A DNA stretch of 23,481 bases from CAZADA01 sp964483775 (GCA_964483775.1 CAZADA010000040.1:1-23481); one strand, 5' to 3'. Positions 1 through 8,850 are shown, counted from the stretch's first letter. Program-made: numbers and translations. The notes: generated from the letters alone by a model not told the origin.

Positions 1-1
1 T

Positions 2-313
2 GATCCTGAAGTGGTCGAGCGCGAACGTTCGGTTTTGGTTGAGCAGGCGCGGGATTCTGGCAAGCCGGAGAACATCATCGAGAAGATGGTCGAAGGCCGG
101 ATCCAGAAGTTCTACGAAGAGAATGTGTTGCTTGAGCAGGTCTTTGTGGTCGACGGGGAAGCCCGCGTTAAAGACGTGATCAAGAAGGCGGCCGAGGATG
201 TTGGTTCGCCCATTGAATTGGTTGGCTTTGTTCGGTTCGCGCTCGGTGAAGGTGTTGACAAGGCCGAAGACAATTTCGCCGATGAGGTGGCGGCGCTGGC
301 TGGAAAGGCCTAG
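2..313 (+). CDS. tsf: Elongation factor Ts, C-terminal part (5' end outside window)
   Basis: This is the last 103 codons of EF-Ts, the guanine-nucleotide exchange factor that regenerates EF-Tu-GTP during cytoplasmic translation. The reading frame is open from base 2 to the TAG at 311-313, so the start lies upstream of the window; the GTG at base 11 is an internal valine. The visible sequence carries typical C-terminal EF-Ts features: a segment reading KPENIIEKMVEGRIQKFYEE followed by LLEQVF and a final domain with VGFVRFALGEG. Nothing suggests damage. pyrH begins 3 bases after the stop, so the two genes are almost certainly co-transcribed, and tsf-pyrH-frr is a very widespread bacterial order (usually preceded by rpsB, which cannot be checked here). 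Identification is firm; only the N-terminal domains cannot be assessed. Confidence 0.96.
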   Translation, partial: DPEVVERERSVLVEQARDSGKPENIIEKMVEGRIQKFYEENVLLEQVFVVDGEARVKDVIKKAAEDVGSPIELVGFVRFALGEGVDKAEDNFADEVAALAGKA

Positions 314-316
314 GGC

Positions 317-1132
317 ATGGGCGACGCGGGCGGCCAAGACGACGTTCAAACCGCTCCGCGCGACGACCTTGCGTGTCGATCGCTCTACAAACGCGTGTTG
401 CTGAAGATCTCCGGCGAGGCGCTGATGGGGTCAGAGCCCTACGGCATTGATTTTCCCACGGCCGATCGTATCGCCGGCGATGTGGCTAGCGTGCTTGAGG
501 CCGGCGTGGAGGTTTGTCTCGTCATTGGCGGAGGCAACATTTTCCGCGGGTTGTCGGGCGCGGCCAAGGGCATGGAGCGTGCGAACGCCGACTATATGGG
601 CATGTTGGCGACTGTGCTCAACGCGCTCGCCATGCAGAACGCGCTGGAAAACCGCGGGCTCGAAACACGGGTGATGTCGGCGATCCCCATGATCGCGGTC
701 AGCGAGCCCTACATTCGCCGCCGCGCCCTGCGCCACATGGAAAAGGGCCGCGTGGTGATTTTTGCTGCGGGCACCGGCAACCCCTATTTCAGCACCGACA
801 CGGCGGCGGCGTTGCGGGCGGCTGAGATGGGGTGCGATGCGTTGCTTAAGGGCACCCAGGTGGATGGTGTGTACAGCGACGATCCGCGCACAAATCCGGC
901 GGCGCAGCGTTATGATAGTCTGGGTTATCTTGATGTTTTGGCGCGTGATTTGCGCGTGATGGACGCCACCGCCATCAGCTTGATGCGGGAAAACGAGATT
1001 CCCATTGTTGTGTTTTCAATCCACAATCCGGGCGGTTTGGCCCACGTGCTGTCGGGTTCGGGCTCGTATACGGTGATTGGCGATCGCCCGACGGCCCCGG
1101 CGCCGGCCGCAGATGGAGTGACCAATGGCTGA
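317..1132 (+). CDS. pyrH: Uridylate kinase (UMP kinase)
   Basis: PyrH phosphorylates UMP to UDP with ATP, a committed step of pyrimidine nucleotide supply, as a cytoplasmic hexamer of the amino-acid-kinase fold. The 271-residue product shows the family start YKRVLLKISGEAL (residues 24-36), the nucleotide-binding GGGNIFRG (71-78), and the later STDTAAALRAAEM and LLKGTQVDGVYSDDP segments. It is longer than the usual roughly 240 residues. An N-terminal extension of about 23 residues comes before the conserved core, and there is an alanine/proline-rich tail. The ATG at 317 is the only plausible start: no other ATG, GTG or TTG lies in frame between it and the core. It starts 3 bases after tsf, with only a poor Shine-Dalgarno overlapping the tsf stop, so translation may be coupled to tsf. 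It overlaps frr by 8 bases. Confidence 0.97.
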   Translation: MGDAGGQDDVQTAPRDDLACRSLYKRVLLKISGEALMGSEPYGIDFPTADRIAGDVASVLEAGVEVCLVIGGGNIFRGLSGAAKGMERANADYMGMLATVLNALAMQNALENRGLETRVMSAIPMIAVSEPYIRRRALRHMEKGRVVIFAAGTGNPYFSTDTAAALRAAEMGCDALLKGTQVDGVYSDDPRTNPAAQRYDSLGYLDVLARDLRVMDATAISLMRENEIPIVVFSIHNPGGLAHVLSGSGSYTVIGDRPTAPAPAADGVTNG

Positions 1133-1691
1133 GGCTCTTGAGTTCGATTTGGATGATTTGCGCCGGCGCATGGATGGCGCTCTAACGGCGCTGCGCGGTG
1201 ATTTCGGCGGATTGCGCACGGGCCGGGCTTCGGCCTCATTGCTCGATCCGGTGTCCGTTGAAGCGTATGGCGCAGCGACGCCCATAGCCCAGGTCGCCAC
1301 GGTGAGCGTGCCCGAACCGCGCATGATTTCAGTGAATGTGTGGGACAAGGGTTTGGTGGCCACCGTCGACAAAGCCATTCGCAACGCCGGGCTTGGGCTC
1401 AATCCGGTGATGGATGGACAAACCTTGCGGATCCCGATCCCGCCACTGAATGAGGAACGCCGCGCAGAGCTGGCGAAGCTCGCCGCTCAGTACGCCGAGA
1501 AGTCACGCGTGGCCGCGCGCAATGTGCGCCGTGACGGCATGGATCAGCTCAAGCGCATGGAAAAGGGCGGCGACATTAGCGAGGATGAACACAAGACGTT
1601 GTCGGCCTCTGTGCAGGAACTGACTGACGAATTCATCGGCAAAATTGATTCACAATTGAAGGCCAAAGAAGAGGAGATCATGCAGGTTTAA
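1125..1691 (+). CDS. frr: Ribosome recycling factor
   Basis: RRF works with EF-G to split the post-termination ribosome into subunits. The 188-residue product matches the usual length of about 185. It shows the helical-domain signature LRTGRASASLLDPVSVEAYG near residues 29-48, then RMISVNVWDKG, and the second conserved block LNPVMDGQTLRIPIPPLNEERR around 93-114, followed by the long C-terminal helices. The ATG at 1125 lies inside the end of pyrH (8-base overlap), which favours coupled translation. The stop TAA is at 1689-1691, and uppS starts 23 bases later. No key residue is missing. Confidence 0.97.
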   Translation: MAEALEFDLDDLRRRMDGALTALRGDFGGLRTGRASASLLDPVSVEAYGAATPIAQVATVSVPEPRMISVNVWDKGLVATVDKAIRNAGLGLNPVMDGQTLRIPIPPLNEERRAELAKLAAQYAEKSRVAARNVRRDGMDQLKRMEKGGDISEDEHKTLSASVQELTDEFIGKIDSQLKAKEEEIMQV

Positions 1692-1714
1692 TCGACCTGT
1701 GTGAACACTGCACA

Positions 1715-2449
1715 GTGGCCTGTCCGCCCAGACACGTAGCGATCATTATGGACGGCAATGGCCGGTGGGCTCAGGCGCGCGGCAAGCCGCGGGCGTTTGG
1801 GCATCGCCAAGGGGTTGAAGCGGTGCGCGGGGCGGTGCAGGCCGCTGGCGATCTGGGTGTGAAGTGGCTGACTTTGTTTAGTTTTTCGACTGAAAACTGG
1901 CGACGGCCCGCCGATGAGGTCGGTTATCTGTTCAAGCTGATGCGCGAGTATGTGAACGCGGACTTGCACCGGTTTGAACGCCAGGGCGTGCGGATCCGCG
2001 TGATTGGCGCGCGCGACGATTTGGACGCGGACTTGCTCGAACTCATTGAGCGCGCCGAGGCCCGCACGGCGCACAACAGCGCCTTCAATCTCGTGATCGC
2101 CTTCAACTATGGCGGGCGGGGTGAAATCACCCGCGCGGCGCTTGGACTGGCTCAGGCCATTGCGGACGGCGGCCTGGATCCGTCGGATGTGGATGAAGAA
2201 CGGTTTGCCGGCTTTTTGGACACACACGGCATGCCCGACCCGGACGTGTTGATCCGCACCAGCGGTGAGCAGCGGATCTCCAACTTCTTGTTGTGGCAGT
2301 GTGCGTACGCGGAATTGGTCTTCCTGGATGTGCTGTGGCCCGATTTTGACCGCTCGGCGTTTGAGGGCGCGCTGGCGCTGTACGCGCAGCGCGAACGCCG
2401 GTTTGGAGATGTGACGACGTCTGCTGAGGTCGGTCATGTCGAACCTTGA
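1715..2449 (+). CDS. uppS: Isoprenyl transferase (undecaprenyl diphosphate synthase)
   Basis: This cis-prenyltransferase condenses isopentenyl diphosphate onto farnesyl diphosphate to make the C55 carrier for peptidoglycan and O-antigen precursors. The 244-residue product begins with RHVAIIMDGNGRWA, where Asp13 is the Mg-binding catalytic aspartate. It has the LFSFSTENW motif near residues 54-62 and the C-terminal PDVLIRTSGEQRISNFLLWQ block near 174-193. The GTG at 1715 is taken as start because the family core begins only six residues later and the first in-frame ATG (1748) lies inside the active-site motif. The upstream Shine-Dalgarno is weak, so initiation may depend on readthrough from frr. 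The gene overlaps cdsA by 14 bases, linking lipid-carrier and phospholipid synthesis in one transcript. Confidence 0.95.
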   Translation: MACPPRHVAIIMDGNGRWAQARGKPRAFGHRQGVEAVRGAVQAAGDLGVKWLTLFSFSTENWRRPADEVGYLFKLMREYVNADLHRFERQGVRIRVIGARDDLDADLLELIERAEARTAHNSAFNLVIAFNYGGRGEITRAALGLAQAIADGGLDPSDVDEERFAGFLDTHGMPDPDVLIRTSGEQRISNFLLWQCAYAELVFLDVLWPDFDRSAFEGALALYAQRERRFGDVTTSAEVGHVEP

Positions 2450-3302
2450 GGCGCAGCGACGCAACGCTGACGCCCCAGCGCCGTCGGCGCGCACGGTCGA
2501 CAATCTTCGTCTGCGCATCATCTCGGGCGCCATTTTGGCGCCGGCCGCACTGGTGGTGGCGTTTGTGGGCGGGCCGATTTACGCCGGCGTGATCGCGGCG
2601 GCCGGCGTGATTTTATCCCAAGAATGGACGCGGATGGCGGACCCTGAGGGGCCTGACTTGTCATTTGCGCTCACGGGCAGTGCTGCGGCGGGCGGGGTGA
2701 TCGCGGCGTCGGGCAATGAAGCGCCGCTTGGGGTGTTGTGGATTTTGTGCGTCGCGACGTTGTCGGGCCTGGTGTTTCATTGTCGAGGCAAGGGCGGGGA
2801 TAGCGCGTTTGGCGCGATCTATATTGGCGCGCCGTGCGTGGCGCTGGCGTGGTTGCGCTTGCACCACGCCATCCCCGGGGAAGTTCTGATCGCCGTGTTG
2901 TTTGCTGCGGTTTGGGGTGCAGACATTGGCGCGTACGCAGCGGGCCGGGTGTTTGGCGGCCCTCGGCTCGCGCCAAAGATCAGCCCGAACAAGACGTGGG
3001 CGGGCCTGTATGGCGGTTTGGCGTTGGCCACGCTTGGGGGCAGTTTGGCCGGTGGGGTGACCGGCTGGCCGGGGGGCTGGGTGAGCGGCGCCGTGGCCGG
3101 ACTGATCCTTGGGGGATGCGGGCTTGCGGGCGACTTGATCGCCTCCGCGCTGAAGCGACGTTACGGGGTGAAGGACTCAGGCGCTCTGATTCCCGGCCAT
3201 GGCGGTCTGCTGGACCGGGTGGACGGCCTGATGGTCGCCGCTGTGGCGATGGCGGCCTGGCTTGCTGTTTATGATCTGGTTATCCAGGCGGGGTGGGTGT
3301 GA
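2436..3302 (+). CDS. cdsA: Phosphatidate cytidylyltransferase (CDP-diacylglycerol synthase)
   Basis: CdsA makes CDP-diacylglycerol from phosphatidic acid and CTP at the inner membrane, the branch point for all phospholipids. The 288-residue product is strongly hydrophobic. A roughly 25-residue polar N-terminus precedes several membrane segments, beginning with IISGAILAPAALVVAFVGG. The family signature is near the C-terminus: LKRRYGVKDSGALIPGHGGL followed by LDRVDGLM, with the conserved K-D, H-G-G and D-R-x-D residues in place. The upstream motif APKISPNKTWAGLYGG is also typical. The start ATG at 2436 lies within the end of uppS, preceded by GAGG. The stop overlaps the dxr start by one base (TGATG). 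Confidence 0.95.
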   Translation: MSNLEAQRRNADAPAPSARTVDNLRLRIISGAILAPAALVVAFVGGPIYAGVIAAAGVILSQEWTRMADPEGPDLSFALTGSAAAGGVIAASGNEAPLGVLWILCVATLSGLVFHCRGKGGDSAFGAIYIGAPCVALAWLRLHHAIPGEVLIAVLFAAVWGADIGAYAAGRVFGGPRLAPKISPNKTWAGLYGGLALATLGGSLAGGVTGWPGGWVSGAVAGLILGGCGLAGDLIASALKRRYGVKDSGALIPGHGGLLDRVDGLMVAAVAMAAWLAVYDLVIQAGWV

Positions 3303-4561
3303 TGGCGTCGACGCCGCCGCCTGAGGCAAGCGCCCATGAGCTCATCGCCTCCCAGGCCGGCCACAACGGCTTGGCGCGGCGCGTCACGGTGTTGGGCGCG
3401 ACCGGGTCGGTTGGCCAGGCCACATTGGACCTGGTGGCGCAAGCCCGCGAACGACATGGCGCTGACGCGTATCCCATTGAGGCGCTAACCGCCCACCGCA
3501 ATTGGCGCGGGCTAGCGCAGGCGGCGCGGACGTTTCAGCCCCAGCTGGCGGTGTTGGCCGACCCAGCCGAGGGCGATGCGTTGCGCGATGCGCTCCGTGA
3601 CACGCCGGTGAGCGTTGCGTGCGGACCCGAGGCGGTGCGTGAGGCGGCCGAACGTCCTGCGGAGTGGGTGATGGCGGCGATTGTGGGCGCGGCCGGATTG
3701 GCGCCGATCGTGGCGGCGGCCCAACGTGGGGCTGTGATTGCGATCGCCAACAAGGAAGCGCTGGTGTGCGCCGGCGGGGCGGTGATGGATGCGGTGGAGC
3801 GTCATGAGGCGCGGCTTCTGCCGGTGGATTCAGAACACAACGCCATTTTTCAAGTTATGGACGCGGCGCGCCCCCACACCGTGGAGCGCCTCGTGCTGAC
3901 GGCGTCGGGCGGACCGTTTCGCACCATGAGCTTGGACGCGATGGCGTCGGTGACGCCCCAAGCGGCGGTTCGCCATCCGAATTGGTCCATGGGCGCTAAG
4001 ATCTCGGTTGATAGCGCGACCATGATGAACAAAGGACTGGAGCTCATCGAAGCCAAGCATCTGTTTGGCATGCGGCCCGACCAACTGGATGTGTTGGTGC
4101 ATCCCCAATCGGTGGTGCACAGTTTGGTTGCGCACATTGATGGCTCGGTGTTGGCCCAGCTTGGCGCCCCGGATATGCGGATTCCCATTGCTCATACACT
4201 GGCCTGGCCAGATCGGATGGCGACCCAAGCGCCGCGTCTTGATCTGGCTGCGATTGGATCGCTAACCTTTGAAACACCTGATGAAAATCGGTTTGGTTGT
4301 CTCAAGCTGGCGCGCGAGGCGTTGGCGGAGGGCGATGCGGCGGCGACGGTTTTGAATGCGGCCAACGAAATTGCCGTGGAGCGGTTCCTTGACCGACGTC
4401 TCGGGTTTTTGGATATTTCCAGCGTGGTGGCCGACAGCCTTGATGCTGCTGGGCGCGAAATTGCGTTGACGTCACCTGCACAGAGTGTGGACGGTGTGTT
4501 GGCGTGGGATGCGCTCGCGCGGCGACTCGCTTACGCCTCGGCACAAGCGCGTGCGGTCTAG
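3302..4561 (+). CDS. dxr: 1-deoxy-D-xylulose 5-phosphate reductoisomerase
   Basis: Dxr converts 1-deoxy-D-xylulose 5-phosphate to 2-C-methyl-D-erythritol 4-phosphate with NADPH, the first committed step of the MEP isoprenoid pathway. With the start I chose the protein has 419 residues. It shows the NADPH-binding VLGATGSVGQATL, the metal/substrate block PVDSEHNAIFQ, then ASGGPFR, and HPNWSMGAKISVDSATMMNK followed by GLELIEAKHLF. The ATG at 3302 forms a TGATG overlap with the cdsA stop. A GTG at 3293 is also in frame and would add three residues. Either way there are about 25 extra residues before the Rossmann fold compared with typical Dxr. A second MEP gene, ispDF, lies further along the window on the other strand. 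Confidence 0.96.
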   Translation: MASTPPPEASAHELIASQAGHNGLARRVTVLGATGSVGQATLDLVAQARERHGADAYPIEALTAHRNWRGLAQAARTFQPQLAVLADPAEGDALRDALRDTPVSVACGPEAVREAAERPAEWVMAAIVGAAGLAPIVAAAQRGAVIAIANKEALVCAGGAVMDAVERHEARLLPVDSEHNAIFQVMDAARPHTVERLVLTASGGPFRTMSLDAMASVTPQAAVRHPNWSMGAKISVDSATMMNKGLELIEAKHLFGMRPDQLDVLVHPQSVVHSLVAHIDGSVLAQLGAPDMRIPIAHTLAWPDRMATQAPRLDLAAIGSLTFETPDENRFGCLKLAREALAEGDAAATVLNAANEIAVERFLDRRLGFLDISSVVADSLDAAGREIALTSPAQSVDGVLAWDALARRLAYASAQARAV

Positions 4562-4591
4562 GTGAAAGAGCTGGGGGATTGGGAGACCTGA

Positions 4592-5800
4592 ATGGACAGT
4601 GTGCCGCTTCCCCTATTGTCTATTCTGGCGATGTTGCCGGTATTCTCGTTGATTGTGGTGGTGCACGAGGGTGGGCACTTCTTGGCGGCTCGGTTGTTCG
4701 GCGTGCGGGTGGAGGCCTTTTCCATCGGTTTTGGGCCGGTCCTGGCGCAGTTTCGCGATCGACACGGGACGCGCTGGCGGATTTCGGCGCTGCCGTTGGG
4801 CGGCTATGTGAAGTTTTTTGGCGACACGGGCGCGGCGAGCATGCCCGATCGCGATCGTTTGGCCGATATGCGCCAACAGCTGGATGAAGCCCACGGGGCG
4901 GGCGCTGCTGACGCTTGCTACCATTTTAAGCCGGTATGGCAGCGCATGATCATCGTGGCGGCGGGGCCTGCGGCGAATTTTGTGCTGGCCATTGCGATCT
5001 TTGCGTCCTTGGCGATGTCGTTGCCAACCCGCCAGATCGAGCCTGTGGTGGGCGGCGTTCAGGCCGACAGCGCAGCCGAGCGGGCCGGCTTTCAAATCGG
5101 TGACCGGCTGGTGTCGATCAACGGTGTTGGCGTCGATGGTTTTCGCGATATTCGACGGGTGATCGTGTTCGACGCGGGCGAACAAGTCGACGTGGTGGTC
5201 GATCGCGGCGGCTCGTTGATCACGTTGACGCCGGTGCTGCAGGCCCGCCAAGAGGATGGCATGGGCCGGCCGGTGACCACGGGTCATTTGGGAATCGCGC
5301 CTTCGGCGGACCATGTGACCGTCGCTCGGCAAGGCCCGCTGCGGGCGCTGGGCACGGGGGTTGATGAAACCTGGAATGCGGTGAGCTTGACGGGCCAGTT
5401 TGTGGCCAGCCTGTTTGAGGGCAAGGCCAGTGTCGACATGATGGCTGGGCCTGTGGGCATGTTCCAGATGGCCGGCGAAGGCACACGATCAACCATCGAA
5501 GTGAGTCAGGAAGCGGGTGTGCAAACCGCGGGCACCAGCTTTAATGTGGTCCTGTTTCTGCTGCAATTTGCGGCGATTATCTCAATCGGAATCGGGTTGG
5601 TGAACTTATTGCCGATTCTCCCGCTCGACGGCGGACATCTGATGGTCTACGGCTATGAGGCGATTGCGGGACGACCGCTCGGGGAACGTGTTCAGGATTG
5701 GGGGTTTCGAATCGGTTTTGCCGTCATCGTCAGCTTTATGCTGTTCGTGACGTTGGCCGATTTGCGCTGGACCGGCGTGTTCGACGGGATTCTCGGGTAG
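4592..5800 (+). CDS. rseP: Site-2 protease RseP family (membrane zinc metalloprotease)
   Basis: RseP-type proteases cut membrane-embedded regulators, classically an anti-sigma factor in envelope stress, within the inner membrane. The 402-residue product has the zinc-binding HEGGH at residues 25-29 inside the first membrane helix. It has a PDZ domain at roughly 150-225 containing AERAGFQIGDRLVSINGVGV, and the second metal-ligand motif LPLDGGH with Asp346 near the C-terminal helices. I see one PDZ domain rather than the two of Escherichia coli, which accounts for the shorter length. The start is an ATG preceded by GGGAG. It lies between dxr and bamA, the usual place for this gene. The substrate cannot be told from the sequence; no rseA-like anti-sigma gene is in the window. 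Confidence 0.94.
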   Translation: MDSVPLPLLSILAMLPVFSLIVVVHEGGHFLAARLFGVRVEAFSIGFGPVLAQFRDRHGTRWRISALPLGGYVKFFGDTGAASMPDRDRLADMRQQLDEAHGAGAADACYHFKPVWQRMIIVAAGPAANFVLAIAIFASLAMSLPTRQIEPVVGGVQADSAAERAGFQIGDRLVSINGVGVDGFRDIRRVIVFDAGEQVDVVVDRGGSLITLTPVLQARQEDGMGRPVTTGHLGIAPSADHVTVARQGPLRALGTGVDETWNAVSLTGQFVASLFEGKASVDMMAGPVGMFQMAGEGTRSTIEVSQEAGVQTAGTSFNVVLFLLQFAAIISIGIGLVNLLPILPLDGGHLMVYGYEAIAGRPLGERVQDWGFRIGFAVIVSFMLFVTLADLRWTGVFDGILG

Positions 5801-5812
5801 GTTGAATGGGTA

Positions 5813-5818
5813 AAGGAG
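5813..5818 (+). promoter_or_regulatory. Shine-Dalgarno that decides the bamA start
   Basis: AAGGAG lies eight bases before the ATG at 5827. It makes that codon a better start than the in-frame ATG at 5806, which lies upstream of this site and has no such signal. Confidence 0.7.
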
Positions 5819-5826
5819 TGCGAGAT

Positions 5827-8172
5827 ATGGCTTTCGCGCGTTTGTTGCGCCAATCCTTCGCGTTCCTGGCGTTGGCGCTGGGCGCTGCGCCATTGGCGAT
5901 CACGCCGCCCGCAGCCGCCGAGGTGCGTCAGGATACGATCCGCTCGATTTTCGTTGAAGGCAATGTGCGGATCGAGCCTGCAACCATCTTGTCTTATCTC
6001 ACTGTCGGGCCTGGCGATCCGTTCGATCCGGCCATGATCGACACATCGTTAAAGGTGCTTTTCGCCACCGGCTTGTTTGCCGACGTTCGGTTTGAGCGGC
6101 GCGGCGACATTCTGGTTGTGGTTGTGCGGGAAAATCCGATCATCAACCGTGTTGTGTTCGAGGGCAATCGCTCGGTGAGCGAAGATCGGCTGTCCGAAGA
6201 AATCCAGGCTCAGCCCCGCGCCATTTTCACACGCGCCCGGGTGCAAACTGACGTGCAGCGCATGGTGCAAATCTATCGGCAGACGGGGCGCTTTGCAGCG
6301 ACCATCACGCCGAAGATCGTCGAACAAAGGGACAATCGTGTCGACCTGATTTTCGAGATTTCCGAAGGTCCAGTGACCGGCGTGCGGGCGATCAACTTCA
6401 TCGGCAACCGTGATTTCTCGGATCGTAAGCTGCGCGGAGAGGTGCTCACCACGGAGTCGAAGTTTTGGCGGATTTTCTCGGCGAACGACAATTACGACCC
6501 TGATCGTTTGGAGTTTGACCGCGAGCTGCTGCGCCAGTTTTACACCGACCGTGGATACGCAGACTTTTCAGTCTTGTCGGCCGTTGCTGAGCTCACGCCA
6601 GATCAAGAAGACTTTTTCATCACCTTCACGATCGATGAGGGCGAGCGGTATCGGTTTGGCGAAACCACGGTGAGCACTGAGCTCGATACGCTGAATGAGG
6701 ATCGTCTGAGGGCGATTTTGCCGATCCGCGAGGGATCGATTTACCGCGCCAGCCGTATTGAGGATGCGGTTGACTCGTTGACGTTCGCGGCCGGCGCCGC
6801 GGGGTATGCGTTTGTCCAGGTGCGCCCGAACATTCGGCGGGATCGCCAGAACCGCGTCATCAACGTTGAGTTTGAATTGCGCGAAGGCCCCCGGGCGTAT
6901 GTTGAGCGCATCGATATTGTGGGGAACACTCAAACCGTCGATCGGGTTATCCGCCGTGAAATGCAGCTGGTCGAGGGCGATGCGTTTAACCGGGTGCTGG
7001 TGAACCGCTCGCGCAATCGTGTCCGCGCGCTTGGGTTTTTCCGCGACGTTGAAGTCACCGAGTTGCCCGGCTCTCAGCCCGACCGGATTGTGTTGCAGAC
7101 CGAAGTGCAAGAACAGCCAACCGGTGAACTGGCGTTCAGCGCGGGTTTCTCGTCGGTCGATAACTTCTTGTTCGATGTGTCCGTCACGCAGCGCAATCTG
7201 CGTGGGCGCGGGCAGTTCTTGCGACTGCGACTTCAGACCAGTTCGACCCGACAAACCTACGATCTGCGCTTTACCGAGCCCCGCTTTATGGGCCGCAACC
7301 TTGCCGCAGGCATCGAGCTGTTCAGCGTGACGCAGGACTTCCTCGATGAAGCGGGTTTCCGGACCACGTCAGCCGGCGGCAGTTTGCGCCTAGGGTTCCC
7401 GGTTTCGGAAAACGCATCGCTGTCGTTGAGGTACACGGCGCGGTCGGATGATGTGGAGCTGGTGGATGGACTGGTTCTCAACTCCCTCGAAGAAGAAGAA
7501 GGCGCGCGCTTTATCTCTCAGGTGGGCTACACCTTGTCTCTTGATCGGCGCAACAACCCCATTTCGCCCACGCGGGGCTTTGTCCTTGGCTTGAGCCAGG
7601 ACCTCGCCGGCGTCGGCGGTGATGTGAAGTATCTGCGCACGGTGGTGAATGGCGAAGTCTATCGGGGCTTGCTGCCCGATGTTGTCGCCAGCCTGGCCGG
7701 CAATGTCGGCTACATCGCCGAATATGGCGGGGATGAGGTGCGCCGGACTGACCGGTTCTTCCGCGGCGGCTCGTCGTTCCGCGGTTTTGACACGCTTGGG
7801 ATTGGACCAAGGGTGGTGCAAGTGGATGACGACGGCAATGTGGTGAACAACAACGGCAACGCGCTTGGCGGCCAATTGTTCGCCATCGGCACCGCAGAAG
7901 TGAGCTTCCCGCTCGGTCTGCCGGAGCAATACGGGATTGCCGGCAGTTTGTTCACCGAATTTGGCACTTTGGGCATCGTCGATGACTCCAACCTCACCGT
8001 CGCGGAGGGCTTTGAATTGCGCGATGATTTGTCGTTGCGAGCCTCGGCGGGTGTGAGCATTTTCTGGGAGTCGCCGTTCGGTCCCATCCGGTTTGATTTT
8101 TCGGAGATCCTGGCGTCAGAAGAGTTTGACAGGACCGAAACCTTCCGCTTTAGCACTAGCACGCGTTTCTAG
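5827..8172 (+). CDS. bamA: Outer membrane protein assembly factor BamA
   Basis: BamA is the essential Omp85 protein that folds and inserts beta-barrel proteins into the outer membrane. From the ATG at 5827 the product has 781 residues. A signal peptide (hydrophobic stretch SFAFLALALGAAPLAI, with a likely cut after the PAAA region) is followed by successive periplasmic POTRA domains up to about residue 420. Each shows patterns such as FVEGNVRIEPATI, RVVFEGNRSVSEDRL, AINFIGNRDFSDRKL and RIDIVGNTQTVDRVI. The C-terminal half is the barrel. It contains the Omp85 hallmark FRGGSSFRGFDTLGIGPR, whose RGF sits in loop 6, and ends in phenylalanine as outer-membrane barrels do. The gene lies between rseP and skp, the standard envelope-biogenesis order. 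A start at 5806 would add seven residues. Confidence 0.96.
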   Translation: MAFARLLRQSFAFLALALGAAPLAITPPAAAEVRQDTIRSIFVEGNVRIEPATILSYLTVGPGDPFDPAMIDTSLKVLFATGLFADVRFERRGDILVVVVRENPIINRVVFEGNRSVSEDRLSEEIQAQPRAIFTRARVQTDVQRMVQIYRQTGRFAATITPKIVEQRDNRVDLIFEISEGPVTGVRAINFIGNRDFSDRKLRGEVLTTESKFWRIFSANDNYDPDRLEFDRELLRQFYTDRGYADFSVLSAVAELTPDQEDFFITFTIDEGERYRFGETTVSTELDTLNEDRLRAILPIREGSIYRASRIEDAVDSLTFAAGAAGYAFVQVRPNIRRDRQNRVINVEFELREGPRAYVERIDIVGNTQTVDRVIRREMQLVEGDAFNRVLVNRSRNRVRALGFFRDVEVTELPGSQPDRIVLQTEVQEQPTGELAFSAGFSSVDNFLFDVSVTQRNLRGRGQFLRLRLQTSSTRQTYDLRFTEPRFMGRNLAAGIELFSVTQDFLDEAGFRTTSAGGSLRLGFPVSENASLSLRYTARSDDVELVDGLVLNSLEEEEGARFISQVGYTLSLDRRNNPISPTRGFVLGLSQDLAGVGGDVKYLRTVVNGEVYRGLLPDVVASLAGNVGYIAEYGGDEVRRTDRFFRGGSSFRGFDTLGIGPRVVQVDDDGNVVNNNGNALGGQLFAIGTAEVSFPLGLPEQYGIAGSLFTEFGTLGIVDDSNLTVAEGFELRDDLSLRASAGVSIFWESPFGPIRFDFSEILASEEFDRTETFRFSTSTRF

Positions 8173-8175
8173 CAG

Positions 8176-8184
8176 AAAAGGGGA
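8176..8184 (+). promoter_or_regulatory. Shine-Dalgarno that decides the skp start
   Basis: The purine run AAAAGGGGA just after the bamA stop is four bases from the ATG at 8189. It supports that codon over an in-frame start inside bamA at 8093, which would also place 32 unrelated residues before the signal peptide. Confidence 0.7.
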
Positions 8185-8188
8185 TACC

Positions 8189-8806
8189 ATGTTGTCACGG
8201 ATCGCTGCCGCCGTGTTGGCAGGCTTGGTGCTAATTGCGCCGGTCGCCACCGCTCAAACCACTGTGCTCGTCATTGACAGCTCCAAAGCGCTCAATGACT
8301 CGCAAGTGGGCCAAGATATCATCGGCAAAGTCCGGGGTATCGTCGACACGATGAATGCTGAGCTGCAGGAATCGGGAGCCCCGATCAGCGAGCAGTTCGA
8401 GAGCTTCCGCGCCGAAGTTTCCGCCCTTGACGCCTCGGCGATTGAAGGCAATGCGGATCTGCAAAACCGTTACCGCGAGTTGGCCGTGCAAGGCCAGCAA
8501 TGGCAGGTGCAAGAGCGGATCAAGGCAATCGAATTGCAGTATTCGCAAAATCGCGCCTTGCAGCCCATCGCCGAGCGCATGGACGAAATCATCGAGCAAC
8601 TTGTGCAAGAGCGCGGCGCTGACATCTTGTTGGAGCGCGGCCTGGTTTCGTTCGCTGGGGATCAGGTGGACATCACAGCTGAAGTCACCAGCCGTTTGGA
8701 CGCGGCTGTGACGTCTGCTGACGTGCCGCGTTACGTGCTCCAGCTGGACGATGCTGGTCAGCCGGTGCTCGATGAGAACGGTGTGCCACAGTTCTCGGAA
8801 GGCTGA
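8189..8806 (+). CDS. skp: OmpH/Skp family periplasmic chaperone
   Basis: Skp holds unfolded outer-membrane proteins in the periplasm and delivers them to the BAM complex. The 205-residue product begins with a signal peptide (hydrophobic core IAAAVLAGLVLIAPVA, likely cut after ATAQ). A beta-strand region TTVLVIDSSKALNDSQVGQD follows, then a charged, glutamine- and glutamate-rich helical section with coiled-coil character (about residues 50-140). The C-terminal ADILLERGLVSFAGDQVDIT returns to the small core domain. Family proteins are usually 160-200 residues; the tail after the core is somewhat extended. Its place right after bamA (16-base gap) supports the assignment. A terminator follows downstream, so this is probably the last gene of the tsf-skp transcript. 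Confidence 0.9.
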   Translation: MLSRIAAAVLAGLVLIAPVATAQTTVLVIDSSKALNDSQVGQDIIGKVRGIVDTMNAELQESGAPISEQFESFRAEVSALDASAIEGNADLQNRYRELAVQGQQWQVQERIKAIELQYSQNRALQPIAERMDEIIEQLVQERGADILLERGLVSFAGDQVDITAEVTSRLDAAVTSADVPRYVLQLDDAGQPVLDENGVPQFSEG

Positions 8807-8833
8807 AGCATGCGTGGCTTGGGCCGGGTTCCG

Positions 8834-8850
8834 GCGCGCTGGGGGCGCGC
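8834..8850 (+). repeat. GC-only hairpin downstream of skp
   Basis: GCGCGC (8834-8839) and GCGCGC (8845-8850) are perfect inverted arms around a TGGGG loop, and the stem can extend outward past a one-base bulge. It lies 27 bases after the skp stop and about 38 bases before the intrinsic terminator. It has no T-tract of its own, so a role in protecting the mRNA 3' end is more likely than termination; that role is inference. Confidence 0.45.

Noticed and set aside
1688..2533. A 281-codon minus-strand frame over uppS and cdsA
   Set aside because: It is antisense to two firmly identified genes, has no recognisable motif, and its composition is that of a shadow frame.
3293..3301. GTG at 3293 as the dxr start
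   Set aside because: It is possible, but the ATG at 3302 forms a TGATG overlap with the cdsA stop, and the extra three residues are not conserved.
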